Below the pieces are notes generated by a model. That model was not told where the DNA came from, did not search any database, and was given only the letters and a program-made list of their open reading frames with translations. Shown piece after piece: positions 55,265 to 64,000 of a DNA stretch of 64,000 bases. The stretch spans positions 1-64,000 of the forward strand of contig NZ_JANJTZ010000019.1 in NCBI RefSeq assembly GCF_024710845.1. Reading direction: 5' to 3'. The DNA comes from Mesorhizobium sp. Its GTDB lineage: Bacteria > Pseudomonadota > Alphaproteobacteria > Rhizobiales > Rhizobiaceae. Position numbers and translations under genes: made by a program. The first letter of the stretch is position 1. Each line of letters begins with the position of its first letter.

Positions 55265-55915
55265 ATGACCGAGCCGACCGACGAGACGAAACTCACCCGC
55301 ACCAAGCGCAAATGGGCTGCCGAAGGGAAGTTCCTGACCGGCAAGGTCGTGCGCGGCGAGCATGAGCGGCTGCCACCCGGCCAACATCTGGTGCGCGATT
55401 GGCCGATCCTCGACCTCGGCACCATGCCGCGGGTTTCGGAGGACAATTTCCGGCTGGACGTCACCGGCGCCGTCGAATATCCGGCGAGCTGGAATTTCTC
55501 CCAGTTCAAGTCGCAGCCGCAGTCCGACTTCGTCACCGACATCCACTGCGTGACGACCTGGTCGCGCTACGACAACCGCTGGCAGGGCGTGTCGACGCGA
55601 GACCTCCTCGACATCGTCATGCCGCGGCCGGAGGCGCATTTCGTCGAGCTGTATTCCAGCGACGGCTACACGACCAACCTGACCATCGAGGACTTCGCCG
55701 CCGAGGACGCGATCATCGCCCACAGTTGGGAGGGCAAGCCGCTGACGCGCGATCATGGCGGACCCGTCAGGCTGGTCGTGCCCCACCTCTATTTCTGGAA
55801 GAGCGCGAAATGGCTCAACCGGATCCACTTCCTCGATCGCAACAAGCCCGGCTTCTGGGAACGCAACGGCTATCACGACCGCGGCGACCCGTGGGAAGAG
55901 GAGCGCTATTCGTGA
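55265..55915 (+). CDS. Cytoplasmic molybdopterin oxidoreductase (sulfite-oxidase-fold)
   Basis: 216 residues: only the Mo-binding domain of the sulfite oxidase/MsrP family. The Mo-ligating Cys is in TDIHCVTTWSRYDN. No signal peptide and no dimerisation domain, unlike SoxC (33596). Related to short SUOX-like proteins of unknown substrate. It overlaps the metallo-hydrolase gene (GTGA), so the two act together. Confidence 0.87.
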   Translation: MTEPTDETKLTRTKRKWAAEGKFLTGKVVRGEHERLPPGQHLVRDWPILDLGTMPRVSEDNFRLDVTGAVEYPASWNFSQFKSQPQSDFVTDIHCVTTWSRYDNRWQGVSTRDLLDIVMPRPEAHFVELYSSDGYTTNLTIEDFAAEDAIIAHSWEGKPLTRDHGGPVRLVVPHLYFWKSAKWLNRIHFLDRNKPGFWERNGYHDRGDPWEEERYS

Positions 55916-56637
55916 CGCCCGCCGAGTGGTACCGGGTGTCGGATGCCGGCCACGGCGTCACCCGCATCACCGAGCCTTTCGTCGATCCCTATTACAGCGC
56001 CAACCTCTATTTCGTGCGCGGCCGCGACCGCGATCTGCTGGTCGACGCCGGAATGGGCATTCTGCCGCTCAGGCCGGTCCTGCCGCTGACCGAGGGCAAG
56101 CCGGTGCTGGCGCTGGCCACCCATATCCATGTCGATCATGTCGGCGCGTTGCACGAATTTGCCGACCGCGCAGGCTTGGCCGCTGAAGCCGCGCTCTACG
56201 AGACGATGCCCGACGCGGCGACCTATGCCGAGGAGTATCGCGAGCGGGAGATGCCCGTGACGAGGTCGCCTTCCCCGGGCTGGAAGATTGCGGACTATCG
56301 CCTGAAACCGGCGCCGCTGACCGAGCTCCTGAGAGAGGGCGATACCGTCGACCTCGGCGACCGGTCGTTTGCCGTGCTCGAACTGCCGGGCCATTCCCCC
56401 TGCATCGCGCTGTTCGACGCCGAAAACGGCGTGCTGTTTGCCGGCGATGCGATCTATGACGACCAGCTTCTCGACGACATGCCGTGCAGCGACAGGGCCG
56501 CCTACCGCGCGACCATGCGCCGCCTGATCGACGAGATCGACGCGAGGATCGTTTTCGGCGGCCATGGCGAGCCGTTCGACGGGGAGCGGATGCGGGAAAT
56601 CGCGCGAGGGTATCTGGGGCAGACGGGTGGAGCCTGA
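55912..56637 (+). CDS. MBL-fold metallo-hydrolase
   Basis: 241 residues. Metal motif THIHVDHVGALHE (HxHxDH), then VLELPGHSPC, LFAGDAIYDD and VFGGHGEP. Substrate unknown. Start is GTG 55912, overlapping the molybdo-enzyme stop. No signal peptide, unlike the hydrolase at 25093. Confidence 0.88.
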   Translation: MTPAEWYRVSDAGHGVTRITEPFVDPYYSANLYFVRGRDRDLLVDAGMGILPLRPVLPLTEGKPVLALATHIHVDHVGALHEFADRAGLAAEAALYETMPDAATYAEEYREREMPVTRSPSPGWKIADYRLKPAPLTELLREGDTVDLGDRSFAVLELPGHSPCIALFDAENGVLFAGDAIYDDQLLDDMPCSDRAAYRATMRRLIDEIDARIVFGGHGEPFDGERMREIARGYLGQTGGA

Positions 56638-56712
56638 CGGCACGCCGGAAAGTCCTTTACATCTTGGCCGCGCGAAGGATTTATCCTTGCGTTCAACGCG
56701 AGGAGTTCTCCC

Positions 56713-57336
56713 ATGGCAATCGAAACCTGGCTCGCCTTCGCTGCCGCCTCGGCAGTGCTGCTGGTCATTCCCGGCCCGACGATCCTGCTGGTCGTTTCCT
56801 ATGCGCTGGGGCAGGGCTGGCGCACGGCGCTGCCGATGGCCGTCGGCGTCGCGCTTGGCGACTTCACTGCGATGACGCTCTCCATGCTCGGCATCGGCGC
56901 GCTGCTGATGGCGTCGGCTACGCTGTTCACCGTGCTGAAGTGGATGGGTGCCGCCTATCTGATCTGGCTGGGGATCAAGCTGTTCCGCGCCGGCGGGACG
57001 CTGGGCGCCGAGCCGCGGCGCGACGCGGCGAGTGCCGCGAAGATGCTGGCGCATGCCTGGCTGGTGACGGCGCTGAACCCCAAGAGCATCACCTTCTTCG
57101 TCGCCTTCCTGCCGCAGTTCCTCGACCGGAACGCCGGCTTCTGGACGCAGATGGCCATCTTCGAGGCGACGTTCCTCGTACTCGCCTTCTGCAACGCCTT
57201 CGGCTACGCGCTGGTGGCGGCCCGCGCCCGCAGCGTGTTCGCCAGTGAGCGCGCGATCCGCATCTTCAACCGCACCGGCGGCTCGCTGCTGATCGGTGCC
57301 GGCGTGGCTACCGTGGCAATGCGCTCGGGAAACTGA
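56713..57336 (+). CDS. LysE/RhtB-family exporter
   Basis: 207 residues, six helices. LVIPGPTILLVVSYALGQGW and GVALGDFTAMTLSMLGIGAL are family landmarks; KWMGAAYLIWLGIKLFR in the middle. Exports amino acids or related compounds. Normal length. Confidence 0.9.
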   Translation: MAIETWLAFAAASAVLLVIPGPTILLVVSYALGQGWRTALPMAVGVALGDFTAMTLSMLGIGALLMASATLFTVLKWMGAAYLIWLGIKLFRAGGTLGAEPRRDAASAAKMLAHAWLVTALNPKSITFFVAFLPQFLDRNAGFWTQMAIFEATFLVLAFCNAFGYALVAARARSVFASERAIRIFNRTGGSLLIGAGVATVAMRSGN

Positions 57337-57346
57337 GGAGGCGGTC

Positions 57347-58249
57347 GTGCCGGAACTCTTCGCACATACGCGCACCGAGAAGTTCGATCTCGGGTCGGTA
57401 GCAATTCATGCGCGGATCGGGGGCGAAGGTCCGCCGCTGCTCCTGCTGCACGGCTTTCCGCAGACGCATCTGATGTGGCATCCGATCGCGCCGGACCTGA
57501 TGGAGCGCTTCACCTGCGTCATGCCGGACCTGCGAGGCTACGGCGGATCGTCCTGTCCGCCGAACACTGCGGATAATTCGGCCTATTCCAAGCGGGAGAT
57601 GGCGAAGGACATGGTGGCCGTGATGGCGAAGCTCGGTTTCGAGCGCTTCGCGATGGTCGGCCACGATCGCGGCGGGCGCGTGTCCTACCGGATGGCGCTC
57701 GATCGGCCGGATGTGGTGAAATGCCTAGCCGTCCTCGACATTGTGCCGACGCATGCGATGTGGTCCGGCATGGATGCGAAGCTCGCGATGAAGGCCTATC
57801 ACTGGCTTTTTCTCGCGCAGCCCTATCCGCTGCCCGAAATGCTGCTCGAGAAGTCGGCGGTCAACTATGTCGACTACACGCTTGCGGCATGGACGGCGTC
57901 TAAGGATCTGTCCGCCTTCCATCCCCAAGCGCTGGCCGAGTATCGCCAGATGGCGGCGCAGAAGGACCATGTCCACGCCCTGTGCAACGACTATCGCGCC
58001 GGCGCGACCTACGATCTCGAGGCCGATGCAGCGGACCTCGCCGCAGGCCGCAGGATCAGCTCGCCGACCCTGGCTCTCTGGGGGCAGTCCGGCTTTCCCA
58101 GCCAGACGACCGGACCGTTGGCGGCGTGGGAAAAATGGTGCGTGACTGTCGAAGGGCATGGCATCTCGGCGGGCCACTTCATCGTGGAGGAAAATCCCCG
58201 CGACACTTTAGCCGCGCTGTTGCCGTTCCTCGACCGTCACGGACGCTGA
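57347..58249 (+). CDS. Alpha/beta hydrolase, haloacetate-dehalogenase type
   Basis: 300 residues. LLLLHGFPQTHLMWHPIAPD gives the oxyanion region, DLRGYGGSS follows, and the nucleophile is Asp 107 in VGHDRGGRVSYRMALDRPD, not Ser. The late His is in HGISAGHFIVEENP. Asp at this place and the HDRGGR motif are the marks of fluoroacetate/haloacetate dehalogenases. Activity on halogenated acids is a family-based guess; epoxide hydrolase is an alternative. GTG 57347 has GAGGAGG upstream. Confidence 0.85.
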   Translation: MPELFAHTRTEKFDLGSVAIHARIGGEGPPLLLLHGFPQTHLMWHPIAPDLMERFTCVMPDLRGYGGSSCPPNTADNSAYSKREMAKDMVAVMAKLGFERFAMVGHDRGGRVSYRMALDRPDVVKCLAVLDIVPTHAMWSGMDAKLAMKAYHWLFLAQPYPLPEMLLEKSAVNYVDYTLAAWTASKDLSAFHPQALAEYRQMAAQKDHVHALCNDYRAGATYDLEADAADLAAGRRISSPTLALWGQSGFPSQTTGPLAAWEKWCVTVEGHGISAGHFIVEENPRDTLAALLPFLDRHGR

Positions 58250-58311
58250 GACTATAGTTCGCCAGTCAGGTGGGATCCGTCCAATCGCCTGGAAATCGGC
58301 AGGTGTCCAGA

Positions 58312-58716
58312 ATGCTCGAATACAGGGTCGAAGCACGGCGGGTCGACGCGCATGGCAGTGCGGCGACGACGAAGAGCGCCGAGATTGTCATGGACACCGA
58401 CGTCAAGGGACGACCGGATGCGTTCAATCCGGCCGAACTGCTGCTCGCCGCGGTCGCTGCCTGCATGATCAAGGGTGTCGAGCGCGTCGCCCCGATGATC
58501 CATTTCACGTTCTCCGGCGTCGACATCCGGCTGCACGCGGTGCGTCAGGACGCACCGCCGAAAATCGTCTCGATCGACTACGAGATCGTCGTCGACACGG
58601 ACGAGGACGATCGCCGGCTCGATCTCCTGCATACCAATATCCGCAAATATGGCACGATCTCGAACACGGTCGCGGCGGCGACGAAGCTCGAAGGCACCAT
58701 CCGACGCAAGGTCTAG
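58312..58716 (+). CDS. OsmC-family protein
   Basis: 134 residues of the OsmC fold (FNPAELLLAAVAACMIKGVER). The peroxidatic cysteine is C in AAVAACMIKG. Only one of the two usual cysteines is obvious, so peroxidase activity is uncertain. ATG 58312. Confidence 0.85.
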   Translation: MLEYRVEARRVDAHGSAATTKSAEIVMDTDVKGRPDAFNPAELLLAAVAACMIKGVERVAPMIHFTFSGVDIRLHAVRQDAPPKIVSIDYEIVVDTDEDDRRLDLLHTNIRKYGTISNTVAAATKLEGTIRRKV

Positions 58717-58786
58717 GCGCCGCGTCGCTGGCGCGGGCCAATATGTGGGTCTACATTTTCTCTAAGACGAGCGTGAGGCAAATGCG

Positions 58787-60106
58787 ATGAAGGATAGGCT
58801 CGGACTGGAATTGACAGGCGCGAACGAGGCATCGCTCGGGCACTACGAGCGCGGGCTGCGGCAGTTGCAGATCTTCGCCGGCGATCCGGTGGCTTCGGCG
58901 AACGCCGCCATCGAGGAGACGCCCGACTTCGTCATGGCGCAGATGCTTAAGGGTTGGCTCTACGGGCTGTCGACCGACAGGGCGGCGATGGATGTCGCAC
59001 GCGGGATTCACGCCTCGATCAAGGATCTGGACATGACCGTGCGCGAGGCGGGGCATGTCGCCGCACTCGGGCGCCTGGTCGGCGGCGAATGGAACGGTGC
59101 GGGCGAGACGCTCGCGGCGGTCGCGCAAGACTATCCGCGCGACGCACTGGCTCTGCAGGCGGGCCACCAGATCGACTTCTTCACCGGCAACGCACCGATG
59201 CTGCGCGACCGCATCGCGAACGCGCTGCCCCAGTGGGACGCCTCGATGCCCGGCTATCACGCCATGCTGGCCGCGCATGCGTTCGGCCTGGAAGAGACCG
59301 GCGACTACGCTGCCGCCGAGGCGGCCGGCCGCCGCTCGGTCGAGCTCGAGCCGCATGACGGCTGGGGCCAGCATGCGGTGGCGCACGTGATGGAGATGCA
59401 GTGCCGCCAGGCCGACGGCATAGGCTGGATGAATACGGCGTTTGCCAACGGCGCGGACGACAGTTTCATGAAGGTGCACAACTGGTGGCACCTGGCGCTG
59501 TTTCACTACGATCTCGGCCTGCATGACGAGGTGTTCCGGCTCTACGACGGGCCGATCTACGGCGACCGTTCGACGCTCGCGCTCAACATGGTCGATGCGT
59601 CTGCGCTTTTGTGGCGGCTACATCTGGGCGGGGTCGAGGCGGGCGAGCGATGGCAGGTTCTTGCCGACAACTGGACGCCGCTGGCCAGCGATGGCACCTA
59701 TGCCTTCAACGACATGCACGCGATGATGGCGTTCGCCGCCGCCGGCCGGACCGATGCGGCGCGGACGCTGCTGGCGACGCAGGAGGCGGCGGTCGAGGCG
59801 GGCGGCGACAATGCCGGTTTCACCCGTGACATCGGCCTGCCGGCGACGCGCGGCATCCTCGCCTTCCAGGATGGCGACTACAAAACGGCGGCCGAACTGC
59901 TCGGACCAATCCGCGCCATCGCCCATCGTTTCGGCGGCAGCCATGCCCAGCGCGACGTGATCGACCTGACGCTCATCGAGGCGGCGATCCGGTCGGGCGA
60001 TGCGGCAAAGGCGCAGAAACTGGCGGAGGAGCGCATGGTCGCGCGGCCGCACAGCCCGCTGTCGACGGTCATCCGCAACCGCGCGCAGGGCCTTGCCACG
60101 CACTGA
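58787..60106 (+). CDS. Tetratricopeptide-repeat protein (TTC38-like)
   Basis: 439 residues, soluble and helical with TPR-type repeats. HAVAHVMEMQCRQADGIGWM, HNWWHLALFHYDLG and GDNAGFTRDIGLPA resemble the TTC38 family. Function not known. It ends 177 bp before xylB; nothing else seen in that gap. Confidence 0.85.
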   Translation: MKDRLGLELTGANEASLGHYERGLRQLQIFAGDPVASANAAIEETPDFVMAQMLKGWLYGLSTDRAAMDVARGIHASIKDLDMTVREAGHVAALGRLVGGEWNGAGETLAAVAQDYPRDALALQAGHQIDFFTGNAPMLRDRIANALPQWDASMPGYHAMLAAHAFGLEETGDYAAAEAAGRRSVELEPHDGWGQHAVAHVMEMQCRQADGIGWMNTAFANGADDSFMKVHNWWHLALFHYDLGLHDEVFRLYDGPIYGDRSTLALNMVDASALLWRLHLGGVEAGERWQVLADNWTPLASDGTYAFNDMHAMMAFAAAGRTDAARTLLATQEAAVEAGGDNAGFTRDIGLPATRGILAFQDGDYKTAAELLGPIRAIAHRFGGSHAQRDVIDLTLIEAAIRSGDAAKAQKLAEERMVARPHSPLSTVIRNRAQGLATH

Positions 60107-60283
60107 TTCCACCCGGCAGGTCCAGTGCCGGGCACACTGGCCGGACCAGAATTATTCCGAGCCACGAAAAAATTCGGTTCAATTTCCCGCCGCATCTGGT
60201 ATTGAGTGAGCCGGCGCGTAAGCGTCTGGCCGGCATCAAGGGACGTGCACAGCACGCGCATCCGGCCGGGAGGACAAGGACAC

Positions 60284-61738
60284 ATGTATCTCGGACTGGA
60301 TCTCGGTACGTCCGGCGTCAAGGCGCTGCTGATCGACGGCGACCAGCGTGTCGTCGCGTCGGCGACGGGGCATCTCGACGTGTCGCGGCCGCATCCCGGC
60401 TGGTCGGAGCAGGCGCCGGCCGACTGGGTTCGCGCGACCGAGGGCGCGATGCTGGCGCTGAAGGCCAGCCATCCGAAGGAACTGGCAGCGGTCAAGGGCA
60501 TCGGCCTGTCGGGGCAGATGCACGGCGCGACGCTCTTGGGCGCGGCCGACGAGGTGCTGCGGACCTGCATCTTGTGGAACGACACGAGGAGCTTCAGGGA
60601 AGCCGCCGCGCTCGATGCCGATCCGAGGTTCCGGAAGATCTCCGGCAACATCGTCTTCCCCGGCTTCACCGCGCCGAAGCTCGCCTGGGTGAAGGCGAAC
60701 GAGCCGAAGCTCTTCGCGCAGGTGCGCAAGGTGCTGCTGCCCAAGGATTATCTCCGGCTCTGGCTGACCGGCGAGCACATTTCCGAAATGTCGGATTCGG
60801 CCGGCACGTCCTGGCTCGATACCGGCGTGCGGCGCTGGTCGATGGACCTGCTCGCCGCGACCGACCTCGACGAGAGCCACATGCCGGCGCTGGTCGAAGG
60901 CACCGCGCCCGGCGGCCTGTTACGCGGTGCACTCGCGGCCCGCTGGGGCATGGGCGGCCATGTCGTGGTCGCGGGCGGGGCAGGGGACAATGCGGCGTCC
61001 GCGATCGGCATGGGCACCGTGGCTGAGGGCCGCGCCTTCGTCTCGCTCGGCACGTCCGGCGTGCTGTTTGCGGCGAACTCCGCCTATCTGCCGAACCCGC
61101 AGAGCGCGGTGCACACGTTCTGCCACGCGCTGCCGGGCACCTGGCACCAGATGGGTGTCATCCTGTCGGCGACGGATTCGCTCAACTGGCTCTGCGAGAT
61201 CACGGGGCGCGACGCGCAGCATCTGACCGATGAACTCGGTGACGCGCCGAAGGGCCCGGGCACGGTCGCTTTCCTCCCCTATCTCTCCGGCGAGCGCACG
61301 CCCCACAACGATGCCGCGATCCGCGGCGCCTTCGCCGGCCTCGGCCACGAAAGCGGCCGCGCCGCACTCACGCAGGCGGTGCTTGAGGGCGTGGCGTTTG
61401 CGCTGCGCGACAATCTGGAAGCGCTGCGCGCGGCGGGCACGGAGCTCACGCGCGTCACCGCCATCGGCGGCGGCTCGCGCTCGCGCTACTGGCTCGGCGT
61501 CATCGCCAACAGCCTCGGCATCGCGGTCGACATCCCCGCCGATGGCGATTTCGGCGCCGCCTTCGGCGCGGCGCGACTCGGCCTGATTGCGGCCACCGGC
61601 GCCGATCCGCTCGCCGTCTGCACGCCGCCGGCGACGTCGGCCACCATCGACCCCGACAGCGCGCTTACCGCCGCCTACCAGGATGCCTGGCGGCGCTGGC
61701 GCGACCTCTATCCTGCCATCAAGGGAGCAACCACGTGA
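60284..61738 (+). CDS. xylB: Xylulokinase
   Basis: 484 residues of the FGGY family: [48 protein letters not shown] and the C-terminal [20 protein letters not shown]. It makes xylulose-5-phosphate. Start ATG 60284 with AGGACAAGG. It overlaps xylA by GTGA. Confidence 0.95.
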   Translation: MYLGLDLGTSGVKALLIDGDQRVVASATGHLDVSRPHPGWSEQAPADWVRATEGAMLALKASHPKELAAVKGIGLSGQMHGATLLGAADEVLRTCILWNDTRSFREAAALDADPRFRKISGNIVFPGFTAPKLAWVKANEPKLFAQVRKVLLPKDYLRLWLTGEHISEMSDSAGTSWLDTGVRRWSMDLLAATDLDESHMPALVEGTAPGGLLRGALAARWGMGGHVVVAGGAGDNAASAIGMGTVAEGRAFVSLGTSGVLFAANSAYLPNPQSAVHTFCHALPGTWHQMGVILSATDSLNWLCEITGRDAQHLTDELGDAPKGPGTVAFLPYLSGERTPHNDAAIRGAFAGLGHESGRAALTQAVLEGVAFALRDNLEALRAAGTELTRVTAIGGGSRSRYWLGVIANSLGIAVDIPADGDFGAAFGAARLGLIAATGADPLAVCTPPATSATIDPDSALTAAYQDAWRRWRDLYPAIKGATT

Positions 61739-63045
61739 CCACGGGATTTTTCGGCGACATCAAGCCGGTCAAGTATGAAGGTCCGGATTCGACCAATCCG
61801 CTCGCCTACCGCTTCTACAATCCCGACGAGGTGGTCGCCGGCAAGCGAATGGAGGATCATCTGCGGTTCGCCATCGCCTACTGGCACTCCTTCGCCTGGG
61901 AGGGCGGCGATCCGTTCGGCGGGCGCACCTTCGACCGGCCGTGGTTCGGCGAGACGATGGAGGCGGCCAAGCTCAAGGCCGACGTCGCCTTCGAGATGTT
62001 CACGCTGCTCGGCACGCCCTACTACTGCTTCCACGACGCCGACGTGCGGCCCGAGGGCAAGACCTTCTCTGAAAGCCTTGGCCGTTTCGAGGAGATCGTC
62101 GAGGTCTTCGCGGCCAAGCAGAAGCAGACCGGCGTCAAGCTGCTGTGGGGCACGGCGAACCTGTTCTCCAACCGCCGCTACATGTCGGGGGCTGCGACCA
62201 ATCCCGACCCGGACGTCTTTGCCTACGCGGCGGCGACCGTGAAGGCCTGCCTCGACGCGACGAAGAAGCTCAAGGGCGAGAACTATGTGCTATGGGGCGG
62301 TCGCGAGGGCTACGAGACGCTGCTCAACACCGACCTCAAGCGCGAGCGCGAGCAGGCGGGACGCTTCCTGTCGATGGTCGTCGACTACAAGCACCGCATC
62401 GGCTTCAAGGGCACGATCCTGATCGAGCCGAAGCCGCAGGAGCCGACCAAGCACCAGTACGACTACGACGTCGCCACCGTCTACGGCTTCCTCAAGGAGT
62501 TCGGGCTGGAGAAGGAGGTCAAGGTCAACATCGAGCAGGGTCATGCGATCCTGGCCGGCCATTCCTTCGAGCACGAGCTGGCGCTCGCCAATGCGCTTGG
62601 CATCTTCGGCTCGATCGACATGAACCGCAACGACTACCAGTCCGGCTGGGACACCGACCAGTTTCCGAACAACGTGCCGGAGATGGCGCTGGCGTACTAT
62701 CACGTGCTGCAGGCGGGCGGCTTCAAGACGGGCGGCACCAATTTCGACGCCAAGCTGCGCCGCCAGTCGCTCGACCCGCAGGACCTGTTGATTGCCCATA
62801 TCGGCGGCATGGACTGCTGCGCGCGCGGCCTGAAGGCGGCGGCGAAGATGATCGAGGACAAGGCGCTGTCCGGCCCGCTGGAAGAACGCTACGCCGGCTG
62901 GAAATCCGCCGAAGGCAAGGCGATCCTCTCCGGCAAGCGCACGCTGGAGGACTTGTCCGAGCGGGTGATCAAGAAGAAGATCGAGCCGCAGCCGAGGTCG
63001 GGCCGGCAAGAGCTGCTGGAGAACGTGGTCAATCGCTACGTGTGA
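61735..63045 (+). CDS. xylA: Xylose isomerase
   Basis: 436 residues. [12 protein letters not shown] (catalytic His), [33 protein letters not shown] (metal Glu), [18 protein letters not shown]. Converts xylose to xylulose. Start GTG 61735 overlapping xylB. Confidence 0.96.
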   Translation: MTTGFFGDIKPVKYEGPDSTNPLAYRFYNPDEVVAGKRMEDHLRFAIAYWHSFAWEGGDPFGGRTFDRPWFGETMEAAKLKADVAFEMFTLLGTPYYCFHDADVRPEGKTFSESLGRFEEIVEVFAAKQKQTGVKLLWGTANLFSNRRYMSGAATNPDPDVFAYAAATVKACLDATKKLKGENYVLWGGREGYETLLNTDLKREREQAGRFLSMVVDYKHRIGFKGTILIEPKPQEPTKHQYDYDVATVYGFLKEFGLEKEVKVNIEQGHAILAGHSFEHELALANALGIFGSIDMNRNDYQSGWDTDQFPNNVPEMALAYYHVLQAGGFKTGGTNFDAKLRRQSLDPQDLLIAHIGGMDCCARGLKAAAKMIEDKALSGPLEERYAGWKSAEGKAILSGKRTLEDLSERVIKKKIEPQPRSGRQELLENVVNRYV

Positions 63046-63083
63046 GGGAAGGTAGAGACAGGCCGCCGGAGGTCCTGTCGCAT

Positions 63084-63392
63084 CTACACCTTTGCTGCCT
63101 TCAGTATCTCGTTCATCCGGCCCTGCCACCCCGGCCCGGTTGCCTTGAATTTCTCGATGACGTCCGGGTCCAGGCGAATGGAAATCTGCTGGCGCGGATT
63201 GTCCGCGCGAGGACGGCCGCGTGATCGCCTGATGCTCTCCGCGAGCGCCGGAAAGGCCTCCGCGAACGGCTTCGCCTTCGCCATCTGTTCGTTCGTCGCT
63301 TCAGGCGCATCGGGATCCGAGGCGATCATCCGCTGAATTTCGTTCTCTTCTTCCCGGGAAAGGGGGCGCCTGGCGCTAAACTTGGTACTCAT
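63084..63392 (-). CDS. brnA: BrnA antitoxin
   Basis: 102 residues. QQISIRLDPDVIEKFKATGPG is the ribbon-helix-helix DNA-binding part of BrnA. It overlaps brnT by ATGA and follows it, as in other brnTA modules. It neutralises BrnT and represses the pair. Confidence 0.9.
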   Translation of the reverse strand: MSTKFSARRPLSREEENEIQRMIASDPDAPEATNEQMAKAKPFAEAFPALAESIRRSRGRPRADNPRQQISIRLDPDVIEKFKATGPGWQGRMNEILKAAKV

Positions 63393-63637
63393 TTCAACTT
63401 CCTTTCTCTGGTGCTGGCCGGGCGCATGGAGATGATCGAGATGGCTTCGGAGCCAAGCGGACGGAAGACGACCGCAACGATTATCATCCCCTGAAACTCG
63501 CCAATGGCCATGAACCGGTCTGCCTTCGCCGGGATGACGGTCGACGCCGCGAAGAACTCGGGATCGAGGTCGGCAAAGTCCAAACCGTGCTTGGCGAGGT
63601 TGGTCAGCCGCTTATTCTCATCGTAGACCAGCTCCAT
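63389..63637 (-). CDS. brnT: BrnT toxin (ribonuclease)
   Basis: 82 residues. Start region MELVYDENKRLTNLAKHGLDF is typical; the end has ISIISMRPASTRERK with the catalytic RxS/RR-type residues. BrnT is an RelE-like RNase. ATG 63637; an upstream in-frame extension looks non-coding. Confidence 0.9.
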   Translation of the reverse strand: MELVYDENKRLTNLAKHGLDFADLDPEFFAASTVIPAKADRFMAIGEFQGMIIVAVVFRPLGSEAISIISMRPASTRERKLK

Positions 63638-63753
63638 GGGAATAGATGTATCACATTTATTCCCGACAGCAATGCGCTCCGGAATGAATTCCCGTCCGCC
63701 TTGACCCGCTTCCGCAAAACTACCATACAAGTTTGCGCGAGTGGAGGAGAGCG

Positions 63754-64000
63754 ATGCGGCAGACGTGGCGGTGGTTCGGGCCGAAGGACAAGGTCTCGGT
63801 CGAGGACGCCCGCCAGGCGGGCGTCGAGGGCATCGTCACCGCTCTGCATCACGTGCCCACGGGAGAAGTGTGGCGTCCCGAGGACATCGAACAGCGCCAG
63901 CGCGAGGTCGCCTTCCTGCCCAACGGCTCGATGAGTGGCCTCAAGTGGGAAGTGGTCGAGAGCCTGCCCGTCTCCGAGGCGATCAAGACGCAGACCGGGC
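63754..64000 (+). CDS. uxuA: Mannonate dehydratase, N-terminal part (cut by window end)
   Basis: The first 82 residues read [20 protein letters not shown] and [18 protein letters not shown], the start of UxuA (total normally about 395-400). It dehydrates mannonate in hexuronate breakdown. GGAGGAGA lies 6 bases before ATG 63754. The gene continues beyond the window. Confidence 0.93.
   Translation, partial: MRQTWRWFGPKDKVSVEDARQAGVEGIVTALHHVPTGEVWRPEDIEQRQREVAFLPNGSMSGLKWEVVESLPVSEAIKTQTG

Overview
This is a GC-rich stretch of alphaproteobacterial chromosome. It is most like Hyphomicrobiales of the Mesorhizobium/Pseudaminobacter/Aquamicrobium type, judging from the soxSRT-soxVWXYZABCD gene order, the red-type form IC RuBisCO with CbbX, and the general gene style. 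The core of the window (about 2.3-36 kb) is a lithoautotrophy block that joins three systems: a complete sHdr-LbpA cytoplasmic sulfur-oxidation operon, a Calvin-Benson-Bassham operon, and a complete Sox cluster that includes SoxCD.

Layout. 0-1.7 kb: mobile-element debris (end of an IS3 transposase, then broken IstB, SOS-peptidase and Fic pieces fused head to tail). 1.48-1.59 kb: a 74-bp repeat plus terminator. 2.36-12.56 kb: the ArsR regulator sHdrR facing the sulfur-transferase/sHdr operon dsrE3C-C1-B1-A-H-C2-B2-hyp-lbpA-dsrE3A-tusA, and upstream of it the lipoate ligase sLpl(AB) with an amidotransferase-like protein that lacks its catalytic residues. 12.7-14.7 kb: a YeiH-type exporter and a LysR regulator. 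14.7-24.5 kb: cbbF-P-T-(pgk-like)-A-L-S-X and a broken rpe, divergent from cbbR. 24.5-36 kb: a DUF302 protein, a Tat-exported metallo-hydrolase, soxT-soxR-soxS on the minus strand and soxVWXYZAB, soxCD on the plus strand. 36.2-48.3 kb: a GntR-controlled accessory cluster with an aldo/keto reductase, PfkB kinase, LOG-like protein, BMP-type nucleoside ABC transporter, Rieske oxygenase with its reductase, and an epimerase. 48.49-48.56 kb: the second copy of the 74-bp repeat, again followed by a terminator. 48.8-64 kb: ordinary chromosome-like genes (CsbD, small membrane proteins, a polyamine-type ABC transporter, DUF3830, a molybdo-oxidoreductase, metallo-hydrolase, LysE, dehalogenase-like hydrolase, OsmC, TPR protein, xylBA, brnTA, start of uxuA).

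How it works together (inference from family knowledge). Periplasmic Sox proteins oxidise thiosulfate. Sulfur may be carried inward (SoxT is a YeeE-type permease) and passed through DsrE3C/TusA/DsrE3A to the sHdr complex, whose electrons go to lipoyl-LbpA. The lipoyl group is attached by sLpl(AB). The reductant and ATP support CO2 fixation by the Cbb enzymes. Repeated inverted sequences near promoters suggest separate sHdrR, SoxR and GntR regulons.

The two 74-bp repeats end in the same 12 bases as initiator tRNA-Met genes and bracket the whole sulfur/CO2/accessory block, so the 1.5-48.6 kb segment may be, or may once have been, a mobile genomic island. No integrase gene lies inside the window. 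I saw no rRNA, intact tRNA or CRISPR array.
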